Source: Lysinibacillus sp. FSL K6-0232
Lineage (GTDB): Bacteria > Bacillota > Bacilli > Bacillales_A > Planococcaceae
Direction of reading: 5' to 3'
Assembly (NCBI RefSeq): GCF_038008325.1
Contig: NZ_JBBOYW010000001.1
Span: 548,001-612,000 of the forward strand
DNA length: 64,000 nt
Positions 28,164 through 38,259 of the stretch are shown here, in pieces. The position numbers were made by a program, and so were the translations under genes. Below the pieces are notes generated by a model. That model searched no databases, was not told the origin of the DNA, and was given only the letters and a program-made list of their open reading frames with translations. Positions within the stretch are counted from its first letter, which is position 1; every line of letters begins with the position of its first letter.

Positions 28164-29161
28164 AAAAAATAACAGGAGCCTATTTCGTAGCATGCATGCT
28201 TCTTATCATCAGTATTTGGTGCGGTGCAGCAATAGGCTCAGTTCATATTCCATTTGAAATTTTATGGAATCAGGCGGTTGATGAAACGGCCGCCAATATT
28301 TTTTGGAAAATTCGCTTGCCACGTGTGTTATTAGCAGGGCTAGTAGGGGCTTCTCTTGCGATTGCAGGGGCTGCTTTCCAAGGATTATTAAAAAATCCAT
28401 TAGCTGACCCTTACACATTAGGTGTTTCTTCTGGTGCTTCTGTTGGTGCGGTAATGACAATTTTTTTAAGTATATCAATCCCTGCTGTAGGACTGTATAC
28501 GTTGCCAATCTTCAGCATGATTGGTGCGATTTTTACAATGATTATTGTGATGACCTTTGCGAGAGCGATAGATCGTTCATTGAAGATGGAAACATTGATT
28601 TTAACAGGTGTTATTTTTAGCTCCTTTTTAGGTTCATTGATTTCTTTAATGATTGCTTTATCGGGTGAGGAGCTACGACAAGTAGTGGGCTGGCTGCTTG
28701 GCTCGGTATCGATGCGAGGCTGGCCATATGTACAAATGATTATCCCATTCGTAGTGATTGGCTCTCTTATGCTGTGGACACAAAGACGAGAGCTAAATGT
28801 TTTATTATATGGTGAGGAGCGTGCTAGGCATTTAGGGGTTAATGTGAAGCGTAGTAAGTATATCATTTTAGCAGGTGGCTCTATGCTAACAGGAGCTGCT
28901 GTAGCAGTGTCTGGTACAATTGGCTTTGTAGGATTAGTTGTGCCACATATGACACGAATGATTTGGGGCTCTGACCATCGTCATTTGCTACCACTATCAT
29001 TTTTAAATGGAGCAACATTACTAATTGTTTGTGATTTAGTAGCACGTACAATCATTTTGCCAAGAGAGCTGCCTATTGGTGTAATCACAGCCTTTATTGG
29101 AGCGCCCGTTTTTTCTTATATTTTTTATAAGCAGCGTAAAAGCAAGGGGGTGCGGGCATGA
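28160..29161 (+). CDS. btuC: Cobamide ABC transporter permease (BtuC-like)
   Basis: A 333-residue FecCD-family permease with about ten membrane segments. GAAFQGLLKNPLADPYTLGVS and the final GAPVFSYIFYKQR are family signatures. The GTG start overlaps the btuF stop and its own stop overlaps the ATPase gene. One permease is encoded, so it should act as a homodimer. Confidence 0.9.
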   Translation: MKKITGAYFVACMLLIISIWCGAAIGSVHIPFEILWNQAVDETAANIFWKIRLPRVLLAGLVGASLAIAGAAFQGLLKNPLADPYTLGVSSGASVGAVMTIFLSISIPAVGLYTLPIFSMIGAIFTMIIVMTFARAIDRSLKMETLILTGVIFSSFLGSLISLMIALSGEELRQVVGWLLGSVSMRGWPYVQMIIPFVVIGSLMLWTQRRELNVLLYGEERARHLGVNVKRSKYIILAGGSMLTGAAVAVSGTIGFVGLVVPHMTRMIWGSDHRHLLPLSFLNGATLLIVCDLVARTIILPRELPIGVITAFIGAPVFSYIFYKQRKSKGVRA

Positions 29162-30618
29162 TTGTTGTTAAACATCTGTCAGGTGGCTATGAAGATACAC
29201 CGATTGTCAAAGATATTAGCTTTACGGTTGAAAAGGGAAAAGTGCTTGGTATTTTAGGACCCAATGGTAGTGGAAAGTCTACATTATTAAAGGTTATAAG
29301 CGGTATTTTGCCAGCTGCTACAGGCGCAATTGCGATTGATGGGAAACCTATTCTTTCTTATAATGCACGTGCTCTAGCGAAAAAAATGGCTGTTTTACCG
29401 CAGCTACATGCTAATGCCTTTTCCAATAGTGTGCGAGAGGTTGTTGCGCTTGGACGCTATCCACACCAAACAGGCTTTTTTGCTAGCTGGTCTGAGCGTG
29501 ATGAGCAGGCTGTCCAACATGCGATGCTGCAGACAGGCGTTAAACGTTATGAGCATACACCGATGGAATTTCTATCAGGTGGAGAGCAGCAACGAGTATT
29601 TGTGGCACAGGCACTTGCTCAAACCGCAGAAATTTTATTGCTAGATGAGCCAACAAACCATCTAGATATTGCCCATCAACGTCAAATTTTAGATATGGTG
29701 CGCAAAGAGGCTGTGGAATGTGGTTTAACAGTTGTGATGGTATTGCATGATATGAATTTAGCCTCGCTTTATTGTGATGAATTATTGCTAATGGAGAGCG
29801 GGCAGATGCGAGCATTTGGCGCACCACATGAAGTCATTATTGCCTCACAAATTGAAGATGTTTATCAAGCAAGAGTAGCAACCTATGCACATCCTGAAAT
29901 TCCAAAGCCCCAAATTACAATAATGCCTACAACAAGTGATCGGCAGCAACGTGCTATTATTCAAAAAGAGCATTTTACAATAACGGAGCATTATATTCAG
30001 CTACAATCAGAAATTCCTTTAAAAACAGTATCTTCAGCCGTACATAATCCCGGCATTGGCTGGTATACCTGCTTATTAAATCGTTCAGTGCCAGGTGATT
30101 ATGTGATTAGTGATGTAAAACGAGAGGTCAATGAATTTTTACAGAGAGAAAATTTTGCACCTACGAGCACGGTGGTAATGCTAACGGCAGTGCCAACATC
30201 TCTTGTAGCAATCAATGAATTTTCTGCACCCTTTGGCAATATGATAGTAGCTGTAACAGCTGGTGTTGGCAATGCGGTTGATGTATCGCGTGTGTATGAA
30301 CGGCAGGATGAGCCATATATTGGTACAATTAATACATGGGTGATTATTAATGGCTGCTTATCTGAGGAGGCATTTTTACAGGCGACAATGACCGCTACTG
30401 AGGCGAAGACAAAAGCGCTGCAATCAGAAAATATTCATGATGCACGTAGCGGAACAATTGCTACAGGGACAGCTACGGATAGCTTGTTAATTGCTGCAAC
30501 ACAAAAAGGGGAAGAAATGCTGTATGCTGGCCCGATTACAGAGGTAGGAAAAATAATTGCCAAGGGTGTTTTTGAAACAACAGTTCAGGCTATTAAGAAT
30601 TATAAAAGTCAGTCCTAG
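29158..30618 (+). CDS. Fusion of cobamide transporter ATPase (BtuD) and adenosylcobinamide amidohydrolase (CbiZ)
   Basis: 486 residues in two parts. Residues 1-255 are an ABC ATPase: Walker A GPNGSGKSTLL, signature FLSGGEQQRV, Walker B ILLLDEPTNHLD, switch VMVLHDMNLA. Residues 275-486 match CbiZ, with HNPGIGWYTCLLNRSVP, FGNMIVAVTAGVGNAVD and SGTIATGTATDSLLIAAT. CbiZ cleaves the aminopropanol side chain of adenosylcobinamide to give adenosylcobyric acid for salvage and lower-ligand exchange. The fusion couples uptake to remodelling. Similar fusions occur in Bacillaceae as I recall. Confidence 0.88.
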   Translation: MIVVKHLSGGYEDTPIVKDISFTVEKGKVLGILGPNGSGKSTLLKVISGILPAATGAIAIDGKPILSYNARALAKKMAVLPQLHANAFSNSVREVVALGRYPHQTGFFASWSERDEQAVQHAMLQTGVKRYEHTPMEFLSGGEQQRVFVAQALAQTAEILLLDEPTNHLDIAHQRQILDMVRKEAVECGLTVVMVLHDMNLASLYCDELLLMESGQMRAFGAPHEVIIASQIEDVYQARVATYAHPEIPKPQITIMPTTSDRQQRAIIQKEHFTITEHYIQLQSEIPLKTVSSAVHNPGIGWYTCLLNRSVPGDYVISDVKREVNEFLQRENFAPTSTVVMLTAVPTSLVAINEFSAPFGNMIVAVTAGVGNAVDVSRVYERQDEPYIGTINTWVIINGCLSEEAFLQATMTATEAKTKALQSENIHDARSGTIATGTATDSLLIAATQKGEEMLYAGPITEVGKIIAKGVFETTVQAIKNYKSQS

Positions 30619-30631
30619 GAGGATGAGGGAA

Positions 30632-31195
30632 ATGAAGCTTTATACGAAAACAGGCGATACGGGGAAAACAAGCCTTATTGGTGGACGTGTTGATAAAGAT
30701 AGTTTGCGTGTGGAGGCGTATGGAGCCATCGATGAACTAAATTCTTTTATTGGCAAGGCTGTTAGTGAATTAGATGCAGCGCTGTTTCAGGATATTTTAA
30801 CAGACCTAGAAACGATTCAGCATGAGCTGTTTGATGCTGGCGGTGATCTTGCTAATGTGATGAAGGAGCGCCATTATAAGCTAACAGAGCAGCCGATTGA
30901 AGTGTTAGAATCTCGTATTGATGCATTGTCAGATGAAGCACCGCCTCTTCAACGCTTTATTTTACCGGGAGGTGCACCAGCTGCGGCAACTCTACACATT
31001 GCACGTACAGTGGCACGCCGAGCGGAGCGTGAAATGGTAACACTTATGAAAGAAGTCGAAGATGTACCAAAGGTTGTACAAAAATATTTAAACCGTTTAT
31101 CCGATTATTTATTTGCAGCAGCACGTGTTGTCAATGTCCGATTAAATGTAGCAGATGTTGAATATATTCGCAGCGGAAATGTTTTTAAAAAATAA
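30632..31195 (+). CDS. ATP:cob(I)alamin adenosyltransferase, PduO type
   Basis: A 187-residue enzyme that attaches the adenosyl group to cob(I)alamin. The N-terminal ATP site YTKTGDTGKTSLIGG and the helices RFILPGGAPAAATLHIARTV and YLNRLSDYLFAAAR are diagnostic of the PduO class. The start at 30632 has AGGAGG 9 bases upstream; the frame is open further up inside the fusion gene. It supplies coenzyme B12, needed by IcmF encoded at 38985. Confidence 0.93.
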   Translation: MKLYTKTGDTGKTSLIGGRVDKDSLRVEAYGAIDELNSFIGKAVSELDAALFQDILTDLETIQHELFDAGGDLANVMKERHYKLTEQPIEVLESRIDALSDEAPPLQRFILPGGAPAAATLHIARTVARRAEREMVTLMKEVEDVPKVVQKYLNRLSDYLFAAARVVNVRLNVADVEYIRSGNVFKK

Positions 31196-31208
31196 TTTAG
31201 CTGAAAGA

Positions 31209-31240
31209 GTCACTTTGAAAAAATCAGGGTGGCTTTTTTT
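31209..31240 (+). terminator. Terminator of the B12 operon
   Basis: GTCACTTTGA (31209) pairs with TCAGGGTGGC (31224) through several G-U pairs, then seven T. Confidence 0.85.
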
Positions 31241-31290
31241 CTTGTAAAATGTAAGAATAGAAAATTATCAGAAAGATTTTCTGTTTTATG

Positions 31291-31320
31291 TTGACTGAAT
31301 GCTCACTCATTTATTAGAAT
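31291..31320 (+). promoter_or_regulatory. fadF promoter with FadR-like operator
   Basis: TTGACT (31291-31296), 18 bases, TAGAAT (31315-31320). The spacer carries TGAATGCTCACTCATTTA (31296-31313), an inverted repeat close to the FadR box of Bacillus (TGAATGAnTAnTCATTCA). Confidence 0.75.
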
Positions 31321-31415
31321 AGGAATATAATGATTAAGTGACGTACATTTCTGTATGAACTAGCAAATTTGCCACAAAGAGAGAAATTGCGACAAATTAA
31401 AGGGGGGGACCAACC

Positions 31416-33608
31416 ATGAGTCCATTATTAATTGCCAATATTATTTTAACAGTCGTGGTTGTGCTTTATGCAGTAGGGTTGTTCTTCTATCTGTTAAAAA
31501 CACGCTATAAGTATGTGCAATTGGGAAAAAAGGTTGAGTTTGATGAAAGTGTTAAAGAACGACTGCGTTATATTATGGTCAATGTATTTGGTCAAAATAA
31601 GCTATTAAAAGATCCAAAAAGTGGTTTAATCCATGTAATGTTCTTCTATGGATTTTTAATGGTGCAGCTAGGGGCCATTGATTTAATTTGGAAAGGATTA
31701 GCACCGGGCTCACATTTGCCTTTAGGCATTTTCTATGGTGTTTTTACATTCTTCCAAGAGCTTGTTGTTTTAATGATTTTAATAGCGGTAGTATGGGCAT
31801 TTTACCGCCGTTATGTTGAAAAGCTAGTACGTTTAAAACGTGGCTGGAAAAATGGACTAGTATTGATTTTCATTGGTGGCTTAATGGTATCGACATTAAT
31901 CGCGAATGGTATGGGGTTAATTTGGCATGGTGAAGGGCTAACATATACAGAGCCAGTTGCTTCTAGCATTGCTGCTATTTTTGGCTTCCTACCTACATCA
32001 GTTGCCGCTGGTGTGTTTTATGTAATGTGGTGGGCACACCTTTTAATTCTATTAACATTCCTTGTCTATGTACCACAATCTAAGCATTTCCACTTAATTG
32101 TTAGTCCGCTTAACGTTTATATGAATCGCTTAGATCGAGCAGGTACATTAACACCAATCGATTTTGAAGCTTTAGAAAATGCTGAGAGTGAAGAGGAAAT
32201 GCCTGCAATTGGGGTTGGACGCATACAGGACTTCACACAAAAGCAAATGCTTGATTTATACTCCTGTGTAGAATGTGGACGCTGTACAAATATGTGTCCA
32301 GCAACAGGAACAGGAAAAATGCTATCACCTATGGATTTAATCGTAAAGCTACGTGATCATTTAACATTTACAGGTGCAGTTGTGACAAAGCAAAAGCCAT
32401 GGGTTCCTTATCAATTTTTTGCGAATACAAAGGGTAATCAGCTTGCAATGGCAGCTGGTGCTGAAGGTGCAGTAATTGAAGATATTTACAGTCCATCTTT
32501 AATTGGCAATGTTATTACAGAGGAAGAGATTTGGGCTTGTACAACTTGTCGTAACTGTGAGGATCAATGTCCAGTAATGAATGAGCATGTGGATAAAATT
32601 ATTGACCTACGTCGTTATTTAACAATGACGGAAGGGAAAGTAAACCCAGATGCGCAACGTGCAATGACAAATATCGAACGACAAGGCAATCCTTGGGGCT
32701 TAAACCGTAAAGAAAAAGAAAATTGGCGTGATTTAGACCCAACAATCCATATTCCAACAGTAAAAGAGCTAAAGAAATCTGGCGAGGAAATGGAATATCT
32801 ATTGTGGGTTGGCTCAATGGGTGCATTTGATAATCGCTCACAAAAAATTGCTTTAGCTTTCTGTCGTCTATTAAACGAAGCAGGCGTGAAGTTTGCAATC
32901 TTAGGTAATAAAGAGAAAAACTCAGGGGATACGCCTCGCCGTTTAGGAAATGAATTTTTATTCCAGGAACTAGCAACAGCTAATATTGATGAATTCGTCA
33001 AAAATGATGTGAAAAAAATCGTAACAATTGATCCTCATGCGTACAATATTTTTAAAAATGAATATCAAGATTTTGGCTGGAAGGGTGAGGTATATCACCA
33101 TACAGAATTATTGAACCAGCTAATTGAAGAAAATCGACTAGCGTTAAATTATGAGGTTCATGAAACAATTGTCTTCCACGATTCCTGCTACTTAGGTCGT
33201 TATAATGACGTTTATGATGCACCACGTGAGATTTTACGTGGCATTCCAGGGGTCAAACTGGTAGAAATGGAGCGTAATCGCGAAACAGCAATGTGCTGTG
33301 GTGCAGGTGGTGGCTTAATGTGGATGGAGGAGCATGTCGGCAACCGTATTAATGTAGCTCGTACAGAGCAAGCTTTAGCAACGAATGCATCCGTTATTTC
33401 TTCTGGCTGCCCTTATTGCTTAACAATGCTAGAGGATGGTACGAAGGCAAAAGAGGTTGAAGATGCCATTGGCACATTTGATATTGCAGAATTATTGGAG
33501 CGTTCAGTATTTGGGGAAAAGGTAAAAGCAGTGGAAACTTCAGGTGAGGAAACACTTGAAGAAGTAGTGGCCTCGATAGAAAATGGAGAATCAAACGCAG
33601 AAAAGTAA
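31416..33608 (+). CDS. fadF: Membrane iron-sulfur oxidoreductase of fatty-acid oxidation (FadF)
   Basis: A 730-residue protein. The N-terminal half (1-230) has about five membrane segments resembling a nitrate reductase gamma/heme b domain. Two 4Fe-4S motifs follow, CVECGRCTNMCP near residue 287 and CTTCRNCEDQCP near 378, then CCG domains with CYLGRYND and AMCCGAGGG. FadF is thought to pass electrons from acyl-CoA dehydrogenases and ETF to quinone. It is the first gene of the FadR-type operator unit and has an AAAGGGGGGG ribosome site. Confidence 0.92.
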   Translation: MSPLLIANIILTVVVVLYAVGLFFYLLKTRYKYVQLGKKVEFDESVKERLRYIMVNVFGQNKLLKDPKSGLIHVMFFYGFLMVQLGAIDLIWKGLAPGSHLPLGIFYGVFTFFQELVVLMILIAVVWAFYRRYVEKLVRLKRGWKNGLVLIFIGGLMVSTLIANGMGLIWHGEGLTYTEPVASSIAAIFGFLPTSVAAGVFYVMWWAHLLILLTFLVYVPQSKHFHLIVSPLNVYMNRLDRAGTLTPIDFEALENAESEEEMPAIGVGRIQDFTQKQMLDLYSCVECGRCTNMCPATGTGKMLSPMDLIVKLRDHLTFTGAVVTKQKPWVPYQFFANTKGNQLAMAAGAEGAVIEDIYSPSLIGNVITEEEIWACTTCRNCEDQCPVMNEHVDKIIDLRRYLTMTEGKVNPDAQRAMTNIERQGNPWGLNRKEKENWRDLDPTIHIPTVKELKKSGEEMEYLLWVGSMGAFDNRSQKIALAFCRLLNEAGVKFAILGNKEKNSGDTPRRLGNEFLFQELATANIDEFVKNDVKKIVTIDPHAYNIFKNEYQDFGWKGEVYHHTELLNQLIEENRLALNYEVHETIVFHDSCYLGRYNDVYDAPREILRGIPGVKLVEMERNRETAMCCGAGGGLMWMEEHVGNRINVARTEQALATNASVISSGCPYCLTMLEDGTKAKEVEDAIGTFDIAELLERSVFGEKVKAVETSGEETLEEVVASIENGESNAEK

Positions 33609-33690
33609 TTGCTATTGCAGCAATATTTTCATTATCTGAAAAATATAAATTGCACATTAAAAAATTGTTTTGTAGAATAAGATTAAATGG

Positions 33691-33722
33691 AAATGGGAGT
33701 GGCATTTGATACTCCCATTTTT
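33691..33722 (+). terminator. Terminator after fadF
   Basis: Perfect 10-bp stem AAATGGGAGT / ACTCCCATTT with a 10-base loop and T run. Confidence 0.9.
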
Positions 33723-33736
33723 CATCGGTAGAAGTC

Positions 33737-33754
33737 GAGCGAGCGTTCAGTCAA
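33737..33754 (+). promoter_or_regulatory. Second FadR-like operator, before the thiolase gene
   Basis: The complement reads TTGACTGAACGCTCGCTC, matching the fadF operator (TTGACTGAATGCTCACTC) at 16 of 18 positions, in the opposite orientation. It lies between the fadF terminator and the thiolase start, so the downstream genes probably share the same repressor. Confidence 0.7.
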
Positions 33755-33807
33755 TTAATGATACTTCGCCGCTTCATTGTGAATGTAAAACAAAAGGGGT
33801 GTTTTAC

Positions 33808-35007
33808 TTGAATAGAGCTGTAATTTTAGCAGGAGCAAGAACAGCATTTGGTAAGTTTGGTGGCTCACTAGCAGCATTGCAGGCAAGTGATCTAGGTGCG
33901 ATTGCAATCAAAGGGGCATTAGAGAAAGCAAATCTAGCAGCAGAGGAAGTAGATGAAGTGATTTTAGGCTCTGTTTTACAAGGGGGACAGGGGCAAATTC
34001 CTTCACGACAAGCTGCTATCAAAGCTAATTTACCAATAGGTGTAAAAACCGAAACAATCAATAAAGTCTGTGCGTCGGGGATGCGCGCAGTAACATTGGC
34101 AGATCAACTGATTCGATTAGGGGACGAAGAGGTGATTGTTGCTGGTGGTATGGAGTCTATGTCCAATGCGCCATATTACTTGTTAAATGGTCGAACAGGC
34201 TTACGTATGGGAGATTCAACAATGGTCGATGGCATGCTTTATGATGGCTTAACATGTGCGTTTGATAAAGCAAGACCACATATGGGGAACTATGGTAATA
34301 CAACAGCTAGAGAATTTTCATTAAGCCGTGAAGAGCAGGATGCGTGGTCTGTACGCAGTCATGAACGTGCGCTTGCGGCTATTGAAAAAGGCTATTTTGC
34401 GGAGGAAATCGTACCAGTAGAAATTCCACAGCGAAAAGGCGAACCGCTTATTGTCGCTACAGACGAAGCACCAAGAGCGGGTACATCTATGGAAATATTA
34501 GCAAAGCTAAAGCCAGCCTTTGATAAGGAGGGCACGATTACAGCAGGAAATGCACCAGGAGTAAATGATGGAGCATGTGCACTTGTTGTGATGAGTGAGG
34601 AACGTGCTGCACGTGAAGGTCGGGAACCACTAGCCTTTATTATTGGTCATGAAGAGCTTGCAATTGAACCAGAAAATTTCCCACAAACACCGGGGCTTGT
34701 TATTAATAAATTATTGAAAAAGACCAATAAATCACTAGCAGATGTTGACCTATTTGAGATCAATGAAGCTTTTGCAGCAGTTGCCTTAGTTAGCACACAA
34801 TTAGCAGATTTAGATGCAGAAAAAGTCAATGTTAATGGTGGAGCAGTTGCTTTAGGTCATCCAATTGGTGCATCTGGAGCACGCATTATTTTAACACTTG
34901 CACAGGAGTTAAAGCGCCGTGGCGGTGGTATTGGCATTGCAGCTATTTGTTCAGGCGGTGGGCAAGGCGATGCAATTATGATTGAAGTACCAAAACAGGG
35001 GGACTAA
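33808..35007 (+). CDS. Acetyl-CoA acetyltransferase (thiolase)
   Basis: A 399-residue thiolase for the last step of beta-oxidation. The nucleophile Cys is in VCASGMRAV near residue 88, the His in [10 protein letters not shown] and the second Cys in ICSGGGQGD. The TTG start at 33808 ([17 protein letters not shown]) has AAAGGGGTG upstream; the upstream open frame contains the operator and terminator and is not coding. It resembles MmgA of B. subtilis and heads a four-enzyme plus regulator unit. Confidence 0.95.
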   Translation: MNRAVILAGARTAFGKFGGSLAALQASDLGAIAIKGALEKANLAAEEVDEVILGSVLQGGQGQIPSRQAAIKANLPIGVKTETINKVCASGMRAVTLADQLIRLGDEEVIVAGGMESMSNAPYYLLNGRTGLRMGDSTMVDGMLYDGLTCAFDKARPHMGNYGNTTAREFSLSREEQDAWSVRSHERALAAIEKGYFAEEIVPVEIPQRKGEPLIVATDEAPRAGTSMEILAKLKPAFDKEGTITAGNAPGVNDGACALVVMSEERAAREGREPLAFIIGHEELAIEPENFPQTPGLVINKLLKKTNKSLADVDLFEINEAFAAVALVSTQLADLDAEKVNVNGGAVALGHPIGASGARIILTLAQELKRRGGGIGIAAICSGGGQGDAIMIEVPKQGD

Positions 35008-35011
35008 ACAG

Positions 35012-35863
35012 ATGGGAATTCAAAAAGTAATGGTCATTGGGGCAGGACAAATGGGCTCCGGTATTGCACAAGTTTGCGCACAGGCAGGCTATGAAGTGAC
35101 ATTAAATGACGTGAAACAAGAATTTTTAGAGCGTGGATTAGGGGTTATTATAAAAAATTTATCGCGTGATGTTGAAAAAGGACGTAAAACCGAGGAAGAG
35201 AAAGCAGCTATTTTAGGACGACTTCACACATCCTTAGATTTACAGGATGCTAGTGGTGTAGATATTGTTATTGAAGCTGCTGTCGAAAATATGGATGTCA
35301 AGCAAACGATCTTTAAGCAGCTTGATGAGATTGCACCAGCACATGCTATTTTAGCGACAAATACCTCTTCACTACCAATTACAGAAATTGCAGCGGTGAC
35401 AAAGCGTCCAGAGCAGGTTATTGGTATGCATTTTATGAATCCTGTACCTGTGATGAAGCTTGTTGAAATTATTAGAGGTTTAGCAACAGCTGACGAGATA
35501 TACAAGGCGGTTGAAGAAATGACACTTAAGTTAGCTAAAACACCTGTGGAAGTAAACGATTTTCCAGGCTTTATTTCAAACCGTATTTTACTACCAATGA
35601 TTAATGAAGCAATTTATGCGCTTTATGAAGGGGTAGCAACAAAGGAAGCCATTGACAATGTCATGAAGCTTGGGATGAACCATCCGATGGGACCATTAAC
35701 ATTAGCTGACTTTATTGGCTTAGATACATGCCTATACATTATGGAAATTTTACATGAGGGTCTAGGCGATAGTAAGTACCGTCCGTGCCCGTTGCTTCGT
35801 AAATACGTGGCAGCAGGCTGGCTAGGAAAGAAATCAGGAAGAGGCTTTTACGTATATGAATAA
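35012..35863 (+). CDS. 3-hydroxybutyryl-CoA dehydrogenase
   Basis: A 283-residue NAD-dependent dehydrogenase that oxidises 3-hydroxyacyl-CoA. The Rossmann motif [13 protein letters not shown] opens the protein, [15 protein letters not shown] contains the catalytic His region, and [12 protein letters not shown] and [15 protein letters not shown] are family signatures. The start is the ATG at 35012 after AGGGGGA. It resembles MmgB and follows the thiolase by four bases. Confidence 0.95.
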   Translation: MGIQKVMVIGAGQMGSGIAQVCAQAGYEVTLNDVKQEFLERGLGVIIKNLSRDVEKGRKTEEEKAAILGRLHTSLDLQDASGVDIVIEAAVENMDVKQTIFKQLDEIAPAHAILATNTSSLPITEIAAVTKRPEQVIGMHFMNPVPVMKLVEIIRGLATADEIYKAVEEMTLKLAKTPVEVNDFPGFISNRILLPMINEAIYALYEGVATKEAIDNVMKLGMNHPMGPLTLADFIGLDTCLYIMEILHEGLGDSKYRPCPLLRKYVAAGWLGKKSGRGFYVYE

Positions 35864-35922
35864 TGCTATGGGGATGGGATTATTCAAATGTTACGTGACA
35901 ACTTAGAGGGGTGACATGATAG

Positions 35923-37059
35923 ATGCATTTGCAATTTACAGATGAGCAATTGATGATGCGTGACATGGTGCGTCAGTTTGCTCAGGAAAAAATTCAGCCA
36001 TGGATCGAGCGTATGGAAGCAGGGGAGTTTCCACGCGAGCTTCTTGAACAAATGGGCGAGCTTGGCTTAATGGGCATTACAACGCCAGAAGAGCTAGGTG
36101 GCTCAGAGATGGATTTTACATCGTATATTATTGCGATTCATGAACTATCAAAAGTAAGCGCTGTAATGGGTGTTATTTTATCGGTGCATACTTCTGTTGG
36201 AACAAATCCAATTATTTATTTTGGCAATGATGAACAAAAGAAACGCTATGTACCAAAGCTTGCCACAGGGGAATATTTAGGTGCATTTTGTTTAACGGAA
36301 CCAAGTGCTGGCTCAGACGCAGGTTCTTTACAATCCAAGGCAGTACGAGATGGCGATGACTATGTCATCAACGGCTCAAAGGCATTTATTACAAATGGTG
36401 GAGAGGCTGATGTATATATTGTATTCGCCTCCACTAATCCAGCGGAGAAAACACGAGGGATTTCTGCGTTTATTGTAGAAAAAGGTACACCGGGGCTTAT
36501 TATTGGCAAAGATGAGCAGAAAATGGGCTTACATGGCTCACGTACAGTGCAGCTAACATTTGATAATTGCCGAATTCCAGCCGACAACCTATTGGGGAAA
36601 GAGGGAGAAGGCTTTAAAATTGCACTGGCTAATTTAGATGTTGGTCGAATTGGTATTGCCGCACAAGCTCTAGGTATTGCAGAAGCAGCACTTGAAGCTG
36701 CAACAGCCTACGCTAAGGAGCGCATTCAATTTGGCAAGCCGATTGCTGCTCAGCAGGGAGTTAGCTTTAAGCTTGCGGATATGGCTACGGCTGTTGAATC
36801 AGCAAAGCTCTTAGTCTATCGTGCAGCAGATTTACGTGCGAAAGGCTTACCATGTGGAGCGGAAGCCTCAATGGCTAAGCTTTTTGCATCACGTACAGCC
36901 GTACAAACGGCAATTGAGGCTGTTCAAGTATTCGGTGGCTACGGCTATACAGAGGACTACCCTGTGGAACGCTATTTCCGCGATGCCAAAGTGACAGAAA
37001 TATATGAAGGTACAAGTGAAATTCAACGATTGGTCATTAGCAAACATTTATTGAAATAA
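35923..37059 (+). CDS. Acyl-CoA dehydrogenase (first of two)
   Basis: A 378-residue FAD enzyme for the first step of beta-oxidation. [56 protein letters not shown] and the catalytic Glu in IYEGTSEIQRL are intact. GAGGGGTGA precedes the ATG. It resembles the AcdA/MmgC group; chain-length or branched preference is not readable. Confidence 0.93.
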   Translation: MHLQFTDEQLMMRDMVRQFAQEKIQPWIERMEAGEFPRELLEQMGELGLMGITTPEELGGSEMDFTSYIIAIHELSKVSAVMGVILSVHTSVGTNPIIYFGNDEQKKRYVPKLATGEYLGAFCLTEPSAGSDAGSLQSKAVRDGDDYVINGSKAFITNGGEADVYIVFASTNPAEKTRGISAFIVEKGTPGLIIGKDEQKMGLHGSRTVQLTFDNCRIPADNLLGKEGEGFKIALANLDVGRIGIAAQALGIAEAALEAATAYAKERIQFGKPIAAQQGVSFKLADMATAVESAKLLVYRAADLRAKGLPCGAEASMAKLFASRTAVQTAIEAVQVFGGYGYTEDYPVERYFRDAKVTEIYEGTSEIQRLVISKHLLK

Positions 37060-37119
37060 TAAGCGCTCAATCCAGAGTATCACAATCAAACAAAGTTTAA
37101 TGCAAAGGGGAAATGGACA

Positions 37120-38256
37120 ATGAACTTTCAATTAACAGAAGAGCATGAGCAATTACGTGAAATGATTCGTGATTTTGCAGTAAATGAAGTAGCACCAACA
37201 GCGGCAGAACGTGATGAAAAGGAAGAATTTGACCGTGCGATATTCGATAAAATGGCGGAGCTTGGGTTAACAGGTATTCCATGGCCAGAGGAATATGGTG
37301 GCGCAGGATTTGATTACCTCGCATATGTCATTGCTGTTGAGGAGTTATCACGAGTTTGTGCTTCAACAGGAGTAACATTATCTGCACATACATCACTAGC
37401 TGGCTGGCCGATTTATAAGTTTGGCACAGAAGAGCAAAAGCAAAAATATCTCCGTCCAATGGCTGAAGGGAAGCATATTGGTGCATACGGCTTAACAGAA
37501 CCAGGCTCAGGCTCAGATGCAGGTGGTATGAAAACGTATGCGAAGCGTGATGGTGATGATTATATTTTAAATGGCTCAAAAATCTTTATTACAAATGGTG
37601 GAGTAGCGGATACATATATTGTATTTGCAGTAACAGACCCAGAAGCAAAGCATGGTACATCTGCATTTATCGTAGAAGCAGGATTCGAAGGGTTCTCTGT
37701 AGGGAAAAAGGAGAAAAAGCTAGGTATTCGTTCATCACCTACAACGGAGATTATTTTCGATAATTGCCGTGTGCCAAAGGAAAATCTGCTTGGAGCTGAG
37801 GGAGAAGGCTTTAAAATTGCGATGACAACATTAGATGGTGGACGTAATGGTATTGCGGCTCAAGCTGTTGGTATTGCGCAGGGAGCATTAGATGCAGCAG
37901 TAGACTATGCAAAAGAACGTGTACAATTTGGCAAGCCGATCGCTGCTAATCAAGGCGTATCCTTTAAACTAGCAGATATGGCAACTCAAATTGAGGCATC
38001 TCGACTGCTAACATACCAAGCTGCTTGGTTAGAATCTAATAACCTACCATATGGTAAAGCATCTGCAATGGCGAAATTAATGGCTGGCGATACGGCAATG
38101 AGTGTAACAACAGAGGCGGTTCAAGTATTTGGTGGCTATGGTTATACAAAAGATTATCCTGTTGAGCGCTTTATGCGTGATGCAAAAATTACCCAAATTT
38201 ATGAAGGCACGCAGGAGATTCAGCGTCTAGTAATCTCGCGTATGCTAACAAAATAA
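37120..38256 (+). CDS. Acyl-CoA dehydrogenase (second of two)
   Basis: A 378-residue paralogue of the preceding gene product and of the same length. [34 protein letters not shown] and [11 protein letters not shown] are visible. The two proteins are clearly related but far from identical, pointing to different substrates (for example straight versus branched). AAAGGGGAAA precedes the start. Confidence 0.93.
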   Translation: MNFQLTEEHEQLREMIRDFAVNEVAPTAAERDEKEEFDRAIFDKMAELGLTGIPWPEEYGGAGFDYLAYVIAVEELSRVCASTGVTLSAHTSLAGWPIYKFGTEEQKQKYLRPMAEGKHIGAYGLTEPGSGSDAGGMKTYAKRDGDDYILNGSKIFITNGGVADTYIVFAVTDPEAKHGTSAFIVEAGFEGFSVGKKEKKLGIRSSPTTEIIFDNCRVPKENLLGAEGEGFKIAMTTLDGGRNGIAAQAVGIAQGALDAAVDYAKERVQFGKPIAANQGVSFKLADMATQIEASRLLTYQAAWLESNNLPYGKASAMAKLMAGDTAMSVTTEAVQVFGGYGYTKDYPVERFMRDAKITQIYEGTQEIQRLVISRMLTK

Positions 38257-38259
38257 CGG

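Noticed and set aside
33706..33807. Extended N-terminus of the thiolase
   Set aside because: This stretch contains the fadF terminator arm and an operator, and the family start is at 33808.
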